Shown: one piece after another, positions 35,189 to 44,424 of the stretch | How the letters are laid out: every line of letters begins with the position of its first letter | Numbering within the stretch: the stretch's first letter is position 1 | Source of the DNA: Marinobacter segnicrescens | GTDB taxonomy: Bacteria; Pseudomonadota; Gammaproteobacteria; Pseudomonadales; Oleiphilaceae | Assembly (NCBI RefSeq): GCF_900111555.1 | Contig: NZ_FOHZ01000017.1 | Coordinates: 1 to 62,401, forward strand | Direction: 5' to 3' | DNA: 62,401 nucleotides | Position numbers and translations under genes: made by a program | Notes under the pieces: generated by a model | What the model was told of the DNA's origin: nothing | Database searches by the model: none | Seen by the model: only the letters and a program-made list of their open reading frames with translations

Positions 35189-36796
35189 ATGGCCATTATC
35201 CACAGCACCATCAATGCCCAATCGGATGAATTCCGGCAAAGAAAGGAAGCCATGGAGGCACTGGTCGACGACCTGGCCCGGCGCCTGGAACGGGTGGCCC
35301 AGGGTGGCGGCAAGGAAGTCCAGGAACGCCACCGAAGCCGCAACAAACTGTTACCCCGCGAGCGGGTCAACCGCCTGCTCGATCCGGGTTCGCCTTTCCT
35401 CGAAATCGCCCCGCTTGCTGCGGACGGCGTCTATGATGACGACGTTCCCGCTGCCGGTATTATTGCCGGTATCGGCCGGGTTCAGGGTGTGGAGTGCCTG
35501 ATCGTCGCCAACGATTCCACGGTAAAGGGCGGTACCTATTACCCCCTGACGGTAAAAAAACATATCCGCGCCCTCACCGTCGCCGAGGAGAACCACCTGC
35601 CCTGTATCTACCTTGTTGATTCCGGCGGCGCAAACCTGCCACAGCAAGACGAGGTCTTTCCGGATGCCGAGCATTTCGGCCACATTTTCTATCGCCAGGC
35701 CAACATGTCCGCCAAGGGCATCCCCCAGATTGCGGTGGTGCTGGGGCTGTGCACGGCCGGCGGTGCCTATGTGCCGGCGATGGCTGATGAAAGCATCATG
35801 GTGAAGGGGCAAAGCTCGATCTTCCTTGCCGGACCGCCGCTGGTGAAAGCCGCTACTGGTGAGAACGTATCCGCCGAAGAACTGGGTGGTGCTGACGTAC
35901 ATTGCAATATTTCAGGGGTAGCGGACCACCTGGCCCATACCGAGGAAGAGGCCCTGGAACGCGCCCGTCGCTGTATCGCCAACCTCAACCACAAAAAGCA
36001 GAACCAGCTGACCACGAAGCCGGCCGAAGACCCACTCTACGACCCCGGCGAACTCCATGGAGTGGTGCCTGCTGACCTTCGCACACCCTACGATGTTCGC
36101 GAGGTCATCGCGCGCCTGGTAGATGGCTCGGAATTCGACGAATTCAAGGCCGGTTATGGCACCACCCTGGTATGTGGCTTTGCCCACCTGTATGGCCATC
36201 CGGTGGGTATCGTGGCGAACAATGGCATCCTCTTTTCGGAGTCCGCCCTCAAGGGAGCGCACTTCATAGAACTCTGCAGTCAAAGGGGTATCCCCCTGAT
36301 ATTCCTGCAGAACATTACCGGCTTTATGGTCGGTAAACAGGCTGAGCACGGCGGCATCGCCAAGAATGGCGCCAAGATGGTTACCGCGGTCGCCTGCGCC
36401 CGGGTCCCAAAATTCACCGTAATCATTGGTGGCAGTTTTGGTGCCGGTAACTACGGTATGTGTGGCCGGGCCTACAACCCCCGCTTCCTGTGGATGTGGC
36501 CCAACGCCCGTATTGCCGTTATGGGCGGTGAGCAAGCGGCTGGCGTACTGGCAGACGTAAAGCGTGCAGGGCTGGAGCGCAAGGGTAAGAGCTGGAGTGA
36601 TGACGAAGAGCAGGCGTTCAAGCAGCCGATCATCGATCAGTTTGAACACCAGTCTAACCCCTACTTTGCCTCGGCCCGCTTGTGGGACGACGGGGTGATT
36701 GACCCTGCCGACACCCGCGATGTGCTGGGCCTGGCCCTGACCGCCTCCCTCAACGCCCCGGCCGAAGACACACGCTTCGGTGTCTTCCGGATGTAA
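35189..36796 (+). CDS. liuB: Methylcrotonyl-CoA carboxylase, carboxyltransferase (beta) subunit
   Basis: A 535-residue carboxyltransferase that moves CO2 from biotin to 3-methylcrotonyl-CoA. The N domain has [18 protein letters not shown] and the CoA-side loop [15 protein letters not shown]. The C domain has [19 protein letters not shown] and [20 protein letters not shown], typical of MCC-beta. It pairs with LiuD three genes on. It starts 7 nt after liuA. Confidence 0.95.
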   Translation: MAIIHSTINAQSDEFRQRKEAMEALVDDLARRLERVAQGGGKEVQERHRSRNKLLPRERVNRLLDPGSPFLEIAPLAADGVYDDDVPAAGIIAGIGRVQGVECLIVANDSTVKGGTYYPLTVKKHIRALTVAEENHLPCIYLVDSGGANLPQQDEVFPDAEHFGHIFYRQANMSAKGIPQIAVVLGLCTAGGAYVPAMADESIMVKGQSSIFLAGPPLVKAATGENVSAEELGGADVHCNISGVADHLAHTEEEALERARRCIANLNHKKQNQLTTKPAEDPLYDPGELHGVVPADLRTPYDVREVIARLVDGSEFDEFKAGYGTTLVCGFAHLYGHPVGIVANNGILFSESALKGAHFIELCSQRGIPLIFLQNITGFMVGKQAEHGGIAKNGAKMVTAVACARVPKFTVIIGGSFGAGNYGMCGRAYNPRFLWMWPNARIAVMGGEQAAGVLADVKRAGLERKGKSWSDDEEQAFKQPIIDQFEHQSNPYFASARLWDDGVIDPADTRDVLGLALTASLNAPAEDTRFGVFRM

Positions 36797-36807
36797 GGAG
36801 ATCAGCC

Positions 36808-37602
36808 ATGAACCAATCTGCCGTTATCAGTACCACTGACAGCCGTGGTGTTACCCGCATTACCCTTAACCGGCCGGACAAGCGCAACGCCTTTGACGAC
36901 CGCATCATTACGGAACTTACCAGCGCCATCCTGGCAGCCGGGACCAACCCTGACTGCCGCGTTGTGGTGCTTGCCGGGGAAGGCAAGCATTTCTCCGCCG
37001 GCGCCGACCTCAACTATATGAAACGCACCGCAGAACTCAGCCAGCGGGAGAACGTGGAAGACGCGCAACGCCTGGCGGGACTGATGCAGGCACTGGACCG
37101 GCTTGACCGGCCCACTCTCTGCCTGGTGCAGGGAGCTGCCTATGGTGGCGCCCTGGGCCTGATCTGCGCCGCTGATATTGCCATCGGGACCGAGAACAGC
37201 CAGTTCTGTCTCAGCGAAGCAAGGCTCGGCATCACGCCTGCTGCCATCGGACCCTATGTGGTCCGTACCCTGGGTCAGCGGCACGCCCGCCGCTATTTCC
37301 AGACCGCTGAGGTGATTCGGAGCGAGCGGGCCCACGAGTTGGGGCTAATCCACGAGTGCGTCCCGGAGGATCAACTTGCCAGCAAGGCCGAAGAACTCAT
37401 CACGGCCCTGCTCCGAAATGGCCCGGTAGCGATGGCCGCCGGCAAGGAACTGGTATCTGCTGTCTCTGGCGGAGCCGTTTCCGATGAGATTATCCAGTAC
37501 ACCGCTGAAGTGATTGCCCGGTTGCGCACCGGGGATGAAGGGCAGGAAGGCCTGGCAGCCTTTTTTGAAAAACGGACTCCAGATTGGGCGGTAACCTCAT
37601 GA
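36808..37602 (+). CDS. liuC: 3-methylglutaconyl-CoA hydratase
   Basis: A 264-residue enoyl-CoA hydratase/isomerase-fold enzyme forming HMG-CoA. ITLNRPDKRNAFDD, the oxyanion segments FSAGADLNYMKR and GAAYGGALGLICAADIAI, and CLSEARLGITPAAIGPYV are present. Position between liuB and liuD supports the specific assignment. Its stop overlaps the liuD start (ATGA). Confidence 0.93.
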   Translation: MNQSAVISTTDSRGVTRITLNRPDKRNAFDDRIITELTSAILAAGTNPDCRVVVLAGEGKHFSAGADLNYMKRTAELSQRENVEDAQRLAGLMQALDRLDRPTLCLVQGAAYGGALGLICAADIAIGTENSQFCLSEARLGITPAAIGPYVVRTLGQRHARRYFQTAEVIRSERAHELGLIHECVPEDQLASKAEELITALLRNGPVAMAAGKELVSAVSGGAVSDEIIQYTAEVIARLRTGDEGQEGLAAFFEKRTPDWAVTS

Positions 37603-39605
37603 GCAACGCTATCACTTCCATACTGGTCGCCAACCGGGGTGAAATTGCCCTGAGGATCTTCAAAACCGCAGAAGCCATGGGCCTCAGCACCGTCGCCGTG
37701 TACTCAGACGCCGACGCAAATGCCCCCTTTGCGCTCGAAGCAGATACTGCCCTGAACATCGGGCCGGCGGAAGCGGCAAAAAGCTACCTGGACATTGAAA
37801 AAATAATCACGGCAGCCCGCACCAGTGGGGCCGACGCCATTCACCCGGGTTACGGTTTCCTCTCCGAGAACACCGAGCTGGCCGCCGCCTGTGAAAAGGC
37901 CAGCCTGCGTTTTATCGGCCCCCCTGCCAGCGCCATTGCCGCCATGGGCTCCAAGAGTGCGGCCAAGGTCCTGATGGAGGGTGCCGGTGTACCCCTCGTT
38001 CCCGGTTACCACGGTGATTCACAGGACCCGGATGTCTTTCGGCGGGAAGCCGAACGCATCGGCTACCCGCTACTGATCAAGGCCAGCGCCGGTGGCGGCG
38101 GCAAGGGTATGCGTGTGGTCCGGCATGCCTCCGAACTGCAATCGGAGATCGAGGCCGCCCAAAGGGAAGCACAGTCTTCATTCGGTGACCCCAAACTGCT
38201 GCTTGAACGCTACCTGGAAACGCCCCGCCACGTTGAGGTCCAGGTGCTGTTCGACCAACACGGCAAGGGTGTCTACCTGTTCGACCGGGACTGCTCGGTT
38301 CAGCGCCGCCACCAGAAAATCATCGAAGAGGCGCCGGCACCCGGCATCCCGGATGACGTGCGCAAGGCGATGGGTGAGGCCGCCGTACGCTGTGGTGAAG
38401 CCATCGACTACGTTGGCGCAGGCACAGTGGAATTCCTTTACGAACCGGAAAGCCACGAATTCTTCTTCATGGAAATGAACACCCGCCTGCAGGTGGAACA
38501 CCCGGTCACCGAGATGGTCACGGGGCTTGACCTGGTCGAATGGCAGATCCGCGTTGCCAACGGCGAGCGTCTGCCCTGGCGTCAGGAGGACCTGCGCTGT
38601 CAGGGGCACGCCATGGAAGCCAGGGTCTACGCGGAAGATCCGGACAACGGCTTTCTTCCCCAGACGGGGCGCCTGCATACGCTTCAGGAGCCGGCAGCAA
38701 ACGACACCGTTCGCGTCGATTCCGGTGTCCGGCAGGGATTGGAAATCACCCCCTGGTACGACCCCATGCTTGCCAAGGTGATCACGTTCGGCGAAGACCG
38801 GGACGAGGCCAGGATCAACCTGATCGAAGCCCTTAATCGCTATCACACCGATGGCGTGGTACTGAATACGGATTACGTGAGCCGGGTATTGCGGCATGAA
38901 GACTTTGCCGCAGCGAGGCTAACCACCCGTTTCGTGGAGATCCATGAGGAAGCGCTTGCCAAACCCCTGTTTTCGCCCTGGGCACGCAAGCGCCTCAGCC
39001 TGGTGGCCTGGCTCAGCGATGTGGGCGCCCTTTCCCACCGGGATAGCCGGGATGTCTGGGGGCGGCTGAGTGGATTCCGCACGGGGGACAGCCATTGGCA
39101 GCCCTTTGAACTGGACCTGGATGGCGATCGTCACCACGGCCACTACCAGGTTCTGCGGGTGGGAAACGTCTATGGACGCCTTACCGTATTGATGGACGAT
39201 GAAGAGACCCGCATCCGCTGGGGCCGAATGGAAGACGGTGCCCTTGAGGTACGCCTGTCCGGGCGTCGGATCCGTCTTGATGGCGCTTCGAGGGGTGACG
39301 AGCTTGCGGTATTTGCCGATGCTGCGACCTGGAAGGTCAGGGTCAATCATCCGGAAGTGGCCCAGGGAGCTGCGGCCGATGAAACCGAGCTCACGGCCCC
39401 CATGCACGGCCGGGTGACCGCGATACTCTGCAAGCCTGGCGAATCGGTCAAGGCCGGCCAGGCTCTGCTGACCATGGAGGCCATGAAAATGGAGCACACC
39501 CTGAAAGCCGGCTTTGATGGCACTGTCGAGGCGGTTCACTGTCAAACAGACAGTAACGTGGAAGCAGCCCAGGTACTCATTACCCTGGAAAAGCCGGAGG
39601 ACTGA
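37599..39605 (+). CDS. liuD: Methylcrotonyl-CoA carboxylase, biotin-containing (alpha) subunit
   Basis: A 668-residue protein. Biotin carboxylase occupies residues 1-450 (SILVANRGEIALRIFKTAEA, ATP-grasp KASAGGGGKGMRVV, FFMEMNTRLQVEHPVTEMVT). A linker (BT-like) region follows, and a C-terminal biotinyl domain has the attachment Lys630 in MEAMKMEHTL. It carboxylates its own biotin, which LiuB then uses. The ATG at 37599 is coupled to the liuC stop. Confidence 0.95.
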   Translation: MSNAITSILVANRGEIALRIFKTAEAMGLSTVAVYSDADANAPFALEADTALNIGPAEAAKSYLDIEKIITAARTSGADAIHPGYGFLSENTELAAACEKASLRFIGPPASAIAAMGSKSAAKVLMEGAGVPLVPGYHGDSQDPDVFRREAERIGYPLLIKASAGGGGKGMRVVRHASELQSEIEAAQREAQSSFGDPKLLLERYLETPRHVEVQVLFDQHGKGVYLFDRDCSVQRRHQKIIEEAPAPGIPDDVRKAMGEAAVRCGEAIDYVGAGTVEFLYEPESHEFFFMEMNTRLQVEHPVTEMVTGLDLVEWQIRVANGERLPWRQEDLRCQGHAMEARVYAEDPDNGFLPQTGRLHTLQEPAANDTVRVDSGVRQGLEITPWYDPMLAKVITFGEDRDEARINLIEALNRYHTDGVVLNTDYVSRVLRHEDFAAARLTTRFVEIHEEALAKPLFSPWARKRLSLVAWLSDVGALSHRDSRDVWGRLSGFRTGDSHWQPFELDLDGDRHHGHYQVLRVGNVYGRLTVLMDDEETRIRWGRMEDGALEVRLSGRRIRLDGASRGDELAVFADAATWKVRVNHPEVAQGAAADETELTAPMHGRVTAILCKPGESVKAGQALLTMEAMKMEHTLKAGFDGTVEAVHCQTDSNVEAAQVLITLEKPED

Positions 39606-39607
39606 CC

Positions 39608-40501
39608 ATGGCGGACAATACCGTAACCCTGGTGGAAGTGGGACTGCGGGACGGGCTCCAGAACGAGAAAACACCGGTCTCCCCCGGGCAGCGGGCGGAA
39701 TGGTTCAATGCCCTGGTGGCCGCTGGTCACCGCCGCATTGAGGCCGGCAGCTTTGTCTCGCCCAAATGGGTGCCGCAGATGGCCGGCACCGACGAGGTGA
39801 TGTCCCTTATCCGCAAACCCGCCCAGGTTACCGCAGAGGTGCTGGTGCCTAACCAGAAGGGGCTTGAGGCGGCGTTGCAGACTTCCGCCGAGGTCATGGC
39901 CGTGTTTACCGCGGCCTCCGAGAGCTTCAACCGCAAGAATATCAACTGCTCCATCGAGGAAAGCATTGAGCGGTTCCGGCCCGTGGTAGAAGGCGCCAGG
40001 GCGGCCGGCCGGAGGGTCCGGGGCTATGTCTCCTGTGTGGTGGGCTGCCCCTACGAGGGTCGTATCCAGCCCTCACAGGTCGCCCACGTCACCCAGCGAC
40101 TGCTGGACCTTGGCGTGGATGAGATCTCCCTGGGCGACACCATTGGTGTCGCCCGCCCGCGGGAAATTCACGCCCTGCTGGACGCCATCATTCCGGATAC
40201 CGGCACCGACATCCTCGCCCTGCACTGCCATGACACCTACGGCCAGGCCATCGCCAATATCACCGCCGGGCTGGAGCGTGGCATCCGCATATTCGACTCT
40301 GCCGTTGCCGGACTGGGCGGCTGCCCCTATGCCAGGGGGGCCACCGGCAACGTGGCCACCGAAGATGTGCTGTACCTCCTGGAAGGCGAAGGATTCGAGA
40401 CAGGTGTCAACCTGCAACACGTCGCGGAGCTTGGCGCGTCTATCTGTAACGTCCTTGCCAGGGATAATCCCTCCCGTACCGGAAAGGCATTGACGGCCTG
40501 A
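39608..40501 (+). CDS. liuE: Hydroxymethylglutaryl-CoA lyase
   Basis: A 297-residue TIM-barrel lyase that cleaves HMG-CoA to acetyl-CoA and acetoacetate, the last step of the pathway. It has VGLRDGLQNEKTPVS (catalytic Arg, metal Asp), the metal-binding HCHDTYGQAIANI, and the flexible loop GGCPYARGATGNVATEDVLY with the active-site Cys. It starts 2 nt after liuD and closes the operon. Confidence 0.95.
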   Translation: MADNTVTLVEVGLRDGLQNEKTPVSPGQRAEWFNALVAAGHRRIEAGSFVSPKWVPQMAGTDEVMSLIRKPAQVTAEVLVPNQKGLEAALQTSAEVMAVFTAASESFNRKNINCSIEESIERFRPVVEGARAAGRRVRGYVSCVVGCPYEGRIQPSQVAHVTQRLLDLGVDEISLGDTIGVARPREIHALLDAIIPDTGTDILALHCHDTYGQAIANITAGLERGIRIFDSAVAGLGGCPYARGATGNVATEDVLYLLEGEGFETGVNLQHVAELGASICNVLARDNPSRTGKALTA

Positions 40502-40741
40502 GAGAACGTCGCAGTTTTCCGGGGGTAATACCTGGCATTTCCCTGTGCCCAGCAAACCCTCGGAAACCCTTGTTGCCCGAATATTAATTTTTATTAGGTT
40601 CCTGCCACTGGTTACGTTCAGTCTGTTTTCTTTACTAGGCTTGGTAACGGGAAGTACACGTCGATTGAGGTCTTTTGTACCAACGTAAATGGCGTTACGA
40701 CATAACCTGTGAACATCCCTTGCCCTTCCAAGGAGAAAGAC

Positions 40742-41293
40742 ATGAGGAACCCGACCAGATCCACCGTACCGGCCCTTCTAGTTTCGGCGACCCTGATTTC
40801 TTCGTCCCTTGCCTATGCCAATGACTCCATTGATGTCGACATCTACCAGGCCACCACAGAGGGACGTGGTGATGCCCTGGGAGCCGTCACCCTTGAGGAG
40901 AATGAGCACGGCGTACTGATAACGACCGCGCTGAACGGACTGGGGCCCGGACCCCACGGCTTCCACCTGCACGAGAACCCGGATTGCGGCCCTGCCACCA
41001 AGGACGGCGAGACCACGCCTGCCGGCGCCGCCGGCGGGCACTACGATCCCGACAACACCGGTTCCCATAAAGGCCCTTTCAGTACTGAAGGGCATCTTGG
41101 TGACCTGCCCCGCATTCACGTTGGCCAGGAAGGCAAGTCGGAGCAGACCTATCTCGTTCCAAGATTACGGATGGATGATTTCCGGGGTCGCGCTCTGGTG
41201 ATCCATCAGGGTGGCGATAACTATGCTGATGAGCCCCAGCCCCTCGGGGGTGGTGGAGCCCGTGTTGCGTGCGGCGTGGTTCCGGGCCAGTAG
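40742..41293 (+). CDS. sodC: Periplasmic Cu/Zn superoxide dismutase
   Basis: A 183-residue secreted enzyme. The signal peptide ends at AYA (cleavage after residue 26). Copper ligands are His75, His77, His100 and His155; zinc ligands are His100, His109, His118 and Asp121; Cys82-Cys177 forms the disulfide. HGFHLHENPDCGP and GGHYDPDNTGSHKGPF are the bacterial signature. AAGGAG 8 nt before the ATG at 40742 fixes the start. It is a single gene, 240 nt after liuE. Confidence 0.95.
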   Translation: MRNPTRSTVPALLVSATLISSSLAYANDSIDVDIYQATTEGRGDALGAVTLEENEHGVLITTALNGLGPGPHGFHLHENPDCGPATKDGETTPAGAAGGHYDPDNTGSHKGPFSTEGHLGDLPRIHVGQEGKSEQTYLVPRLRMDDFRGRALVIHQGGDNYADEPQPLGGGGARVACGVVPGQ

Positions 41294-41470
41294 TGGTCGT
41301 TACTGCCCCTTGGGGGAGCACGGAGCTGGATAAAGCCCGCTCTTACAAGGATGTCCAAGAGCAGTGACTGCCCCATCTTGTCTACAGGCCGCTGTCCCTG
41401 CTGAGGTATCCGGAGGGGCTTAGGGGGCGTCTGGCAAGGTTTTGGCTTCGCCCCTTTCGGGAAGGACAAT

Positions 41471-42033
41471 TCAGCCCATGATCCGGGCTGCCCACTCCGG
41501 CACCTCCTTTACAAAGATTTCCCAGGTACCGTCCTTCCAGGAGGCGATTCTGACGTAGGGTTTGGCGGTACTGGAGTTATCCACCAGATGAAGTTCATCC
41601 GCCAACCCAACGGAATCGCGGATATTGGCAAAGGTTCTTGGTACGCGGCTGTTCACCTTGGACTCCGGGACATTGTGGCCGCCGGCCTGGACCCGTGACG
41701 CGACCCTGGCGTTGTGCAGCCCGGTGTCCCCGAGGTGGAAATAGAAGATGTGAATGCGGAAACCCGCTGCCTTGGCGGTGGCGATAAAGTCCAGCTTGGA
41801 CGGATGCGAATACACCGTCTCGAAGCAGAAAGTCTGCCCTTCCTCAACCAGCCGGAACCGTTCCTTCTCTGCGATCAGCGCAGCTTCGTAGCTATGGGCC
41901 TCCGGTTCAGCCGGCCACAGGGTGCGGGCGATATTATCCGCATTGATGAGAGGGATGTTTTTTGGCTTTAAAAAGCGATCGTAGAATTACCAGCACCATT
42001 ACCTCCAGCCAGCAGCCACAGTTCAGGCTGCAT
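41471..42033 (-). pseudogene. Zeta-toxin-like P-loop kinase, frameshifted at Walker A
   Basis: The ATG at 42033 opens MQPELWLLAGGNGAGNST and stops after 21 codons. A second frame then carries the rest: FYDRFLKPKNIPLINADNIA, ARTLWPAEPEAHSYEA, CFETVYSHPSKLDFI and so on to the stop at 41471. Together they match zeta-type/AAA toxins (GxNGAGKSTFY...NAD.IAR). A deletion of 7 nt between GGTAA and TTCTAC would exactly account for the lost KST and the frame change; TCTAC/TTCTAC near-repeats could have caused it. The gene overlaps the antitoxin stop. It can no longer make a working kinase. Confidence 0.75.
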
Positions 42034-42436
42034 GGTCCTGTCCGCTCAGTGGCTCGAAACGGCCATTGCGGAACTGCCCGGTAATTCTCTGGCCATCCGG
42101 GTAAATCGCTTCAAGGTAACCGGGGCGTCGCTCGGAAGCCTGGTAGACAATACGACCACTGGCAATGTGGCGGGACAACGAGCCTGACTCACGGTCAGCC
42201 TCAACTTCCGCCCAGATATCGTCACCTGTTACCGGGTCAGGCAATACCGGTTCCACTCGTATTCTGCGTATGCCCTGACTGATGGCAATCAGGTCTTCAG
42301 CGCTTACCTCGCCGGCAACCGCACGGCCAATCTCGGCCCAGAACTCAATCTGTTTCGGCGTGGAGCGCCGCTGAACCTGGGCCTCGGCGGCAGCATGGCG
42401 TACCAGGGTGTCTTCTAGCCGGACGGGAGTCGTCAT
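42023..42436 (-). CDS. ParD-like antitoxin of a zeta-type toxin-antitoxin pair
   Basis: A 137-residue protein. The N-terminal VRLEDTLVRHAAAEAQ and RRSTPKQIEFWAEIGRAV match the ribbon-helix-helix ParD-like antitoxins that precede zeta-family toxins. The C-terminal half (YLEAIYPDGQRITGQFRNGRF) is a small beta domain, probably toxin-binding. AGGAGG stands 4 nt before the ATG. It overlaps the broken toxin start by 11 nt. It is intact although its partner is dead. Confidence 0.75.
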   Translation of the reverse strand: MTTPVRLEDTLVRHAAAEAQVQRRSTPKQIEFWAEIGRAVAGEVSAEDLIAISQGIRRIRVEPVLPDPVTGDDIWAEVEADRESGSLSRHIASGRIVYQASERRPGYLEAIYPDGQRITGQFRNGRFEPLSGQDHAA

Positions 42437-42678
42437 GGAACCTCCTGACGTTTTGGATCACGTGAATCAGATTACCACAGCTGTTGCGTTTTGCAACAGG
42501 CGGTCAAAGGGCTTCGCGGTGCCGCCGTGTGCGCTATCACTGCCTTTTTATTATTCAGCGCTCTATACTGCCCCCACAACCATTCCTGGGAACACCCGGG
42601 GGGTCCTTGCTGGTCCCGGAAACCAGCATGCCTCTCCGGACCAGGCCAGAACGAGCACAAATACCACCAAAAGGTTCT

Positions 42679-43533
42679 ATGAAGGTTCCAAAGCGATTAC
42701 AACCACTGGTAGATGACGGTCTGGTAGATGAGGTTCTCTACCAGTTGATGAGTGGCAAGGAGGCACAGGTCTACGTGGTGCGTTGTGCCAACCAGCTCCG
42801 CTGCGCCAAGGTCTTCAAGGAGGCACAGAAACGCAGCTTCAAACAGGCGGTCGAGTACCAGGAAGGTCGCAAGGTACGTAACAGCCGGCGCGCCCGGGCC
42901 ATGAGCCGGAAAACGAAGTATGGCCAGAAGGAACAGGAAGACGCCTGGCTGAACGCCGAAGTTGACGCCCTTTACCGCCTGGCTGCAGCCGGCGTACGGG
43001 TGCCGGAACCCTTCGGCTTTGTGGACGGTGTCCTGCTGATGGAACTGGTGGCCGACAGCAACGGCGAGGCTGCCCCCCGACTTGATGACGTCACCCTTAC
43101 CCCGGAGCAGGCCCGCGACTATCACGGCAAGGTCATCGCTGATGTTGTCCGCATGCTCTGCGCAGGACTGGTTCATGGCGACCTGTCGGAATTCAACGTG
43201 CTGGTTGACCCAGAAGGCCCGGTCATTATCGACCTGCCCCAGGCCGTGAACGCTGCTGGTAATAACAATGCCGAACGCATGTTCCAGCGGGACGTGGACA
43301 ACATGCGCCGTTACTTTGGCCGCTTTGCCCCGGATCTGCTGGAGACTGACTATGCTGGTGAGATCTGGGCGCTGTACGAATCGGGCAGGCTACACCCCGA
43401 CAGCAAACTGACCGGTCACTTCGTTCGCGACGAGGGTATTGCCGATGTCAATGAAGTCATGGAAGTCATTGCTGCTGCCACGGAGGAAGAACGGGAGCGC
43501 CTCGAACGGCAACAGGATGCGGAAGAGGATTAA
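42679..43533 (+). CDS. RIO1-family atypical serine kinase
   Basis: A 284-residue cytoplasmic kinase-fold protein. It has the Lys of the nucleotide site (CAKVFKEAQKRSFKQ), the catalytic loop LVHGDLSEFNVLVD (Asp and Asn) and the metal Asp in IIDLPQAV, the RIO version of DFG. Bacterial RIO kinases of this size (PA4780-like) are poorly understood. AAGG precedes the ATG at 42679; upstream open sequence is not family-like. Confidence 0.9.
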   Translation: MKVPKRLQPLVDDGLVDEVLYQLMSGKEAQVYVVRCANQLRCAKVFKEAQKRSFKQAVEYQEGRKVRNSRRARAMSRKTKYGQKEQEDAWLNAEVDALYRLAAAGVRVPEPFGFVDGVLLMELVADSNGEAAPRLDDVTLTPEQARDYHGKVIADVVRMLCAGLVHGDLSEFNVLVDPEGPVIIDLPQAVNAAGNNNAERMFQRDVDNMRRYFGRFAPDLLETDYAGEIWALYESGRLHPDSKLTGHFVRDEGIADVNEVMEVIAAATEEERERLERQQDAEED

Positions 43534-43551
43534 TACCGTCTTGTTGTCAGC

Positions 43552-44226
43552 TCACCAGGCCAGCCAGATCACATGGCGGGCGCCCTTGCCGGGCCGGAGC
43601 GCACGCACAGTAACCGGCTCCACGGATAGCCCGGCCCGTTTGAGACGCTCTGTGAAAGCGGGGTCCTGGCCGGCAGACCAGTAGGCCAGGATTCCCTCCG
43701 GGGTCAGCGCTGCCTGTGCGGCAGCAATGCCCGGGGTGGTATAGAGCCAGTCGTTCTCCTTCCGGGTCAGGCCTTCCGGACCGTTGTCGATATCCAGCAA
43801 GATGGCGTCCCAGGCCCCCGGCGACGTCCGGATCAGCTCAACCACATCACCGATATGTACCCGGGCCCTCGGATCGTTCAGCGGGTACCCTGCCGCGCTG
43901 CCTAAAGGCCCGCGATTCCAGGTTTCCACTTCCGGCACCAGTTCAGCTACGGTAACCTCAGCTTCCGACCCCAACGCGCCGAGCGCTGCGGCCAGGGTAA
44001 ACCCCATCCCCAGCCCTCCGATGAGAACCTTCGGTGCAGGGTTATCAACCAGGCGTTCACACGCCAGGGTGGCCAGTGCATCTTCCGACCCATGCAGACG
44101 ACTGTTCATCAACTCACCCGGACTACCCGCAATCCTGATGGAAAACTCATCATTTCGCTGCAGCAAACGCAGCTGTGTCCCCTTGCCGGGAATAATGGCG
44201 GTGCCAAGCTGCTCAAAACGGGCCAT
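43552..44226 (-). CDS. Spermidine-synthase-like methyltransferase-fold protein
   Basis: A 224-residue protein with a Rossmann SAM-type fold: VLIGGLGMGFTLAAAL (loop I), VTVAELVPEVETWN (acidic end of strand 2), VHIGDVVELI and WDAILLDIDNGPEGL. These fit the spermidine-synthase-like family. It lacks the N-terminal beta domain of true SpeE, so polyamine synthesis is unlikely; the substrate is unknown. GAGG precedes the ATG. It converges with the RIO kinase gene. Confidence 0.75.
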   Translation of the reverse strand: MARFEQLGTAIIPGKGTQLRLLQRNDEFSIRIAGSPGELMNSRLHGSEDALATLACERLVDNPAPKVLIGGLGMGFTLAAALGALGSEAEVTVAELVPEVETWNRGPLGSAAGYPLNDPRARVHIGDVVELIRTSPGAWDAILLDIDNGPEGLTRKENDWLYTTPGIAAAQAALTPEGILAYWSAGQDPAFTERLKRAGLSVEPVTVRALRPGKGARHVIWLAW

Positions 44227-44424
44227 GGGTTACCTCGGTCAAAGTCAGTGGGGAATAAATAGGAGGGCAGATTACACGTCTTCCCGCGATAAAACCTCAT
44301 CCTGTGTCGCCGGATGGCTTATAGAATGGAATGGGAAGATCCGGCGGCACTTTATTAAGCGCTGATTTACTGACAAGATCAGTAGGATTTCAGGCAGCCA
44401 GAAAACACCAGCAAGGGAATCCTC

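Noticed and set aside
33844..35370. A 508-codon open frame antisense to liuR/liuA/liuB
   Set aside because: It lies opposite clear liu genes, has Gly/Val/Asp/His-rich sequence typical of the mirror frame of GC-rich genes, and has no ribosome site or family motif.
40516..40566. Imperfect long stem (TTTCCGGGGGT with ACCCTCGGAAA) after liuE
   Set aside because: One mismatch, a 29-nt loop and no T run make an intrinsic terminator doubtful.
41294..41470. Stretch between sodC and the broken toxin with an open minus-strand frame
   Set aside because: The frame has no family-like sequence and no ribosome site; I treat it as plain intergenic sequence.
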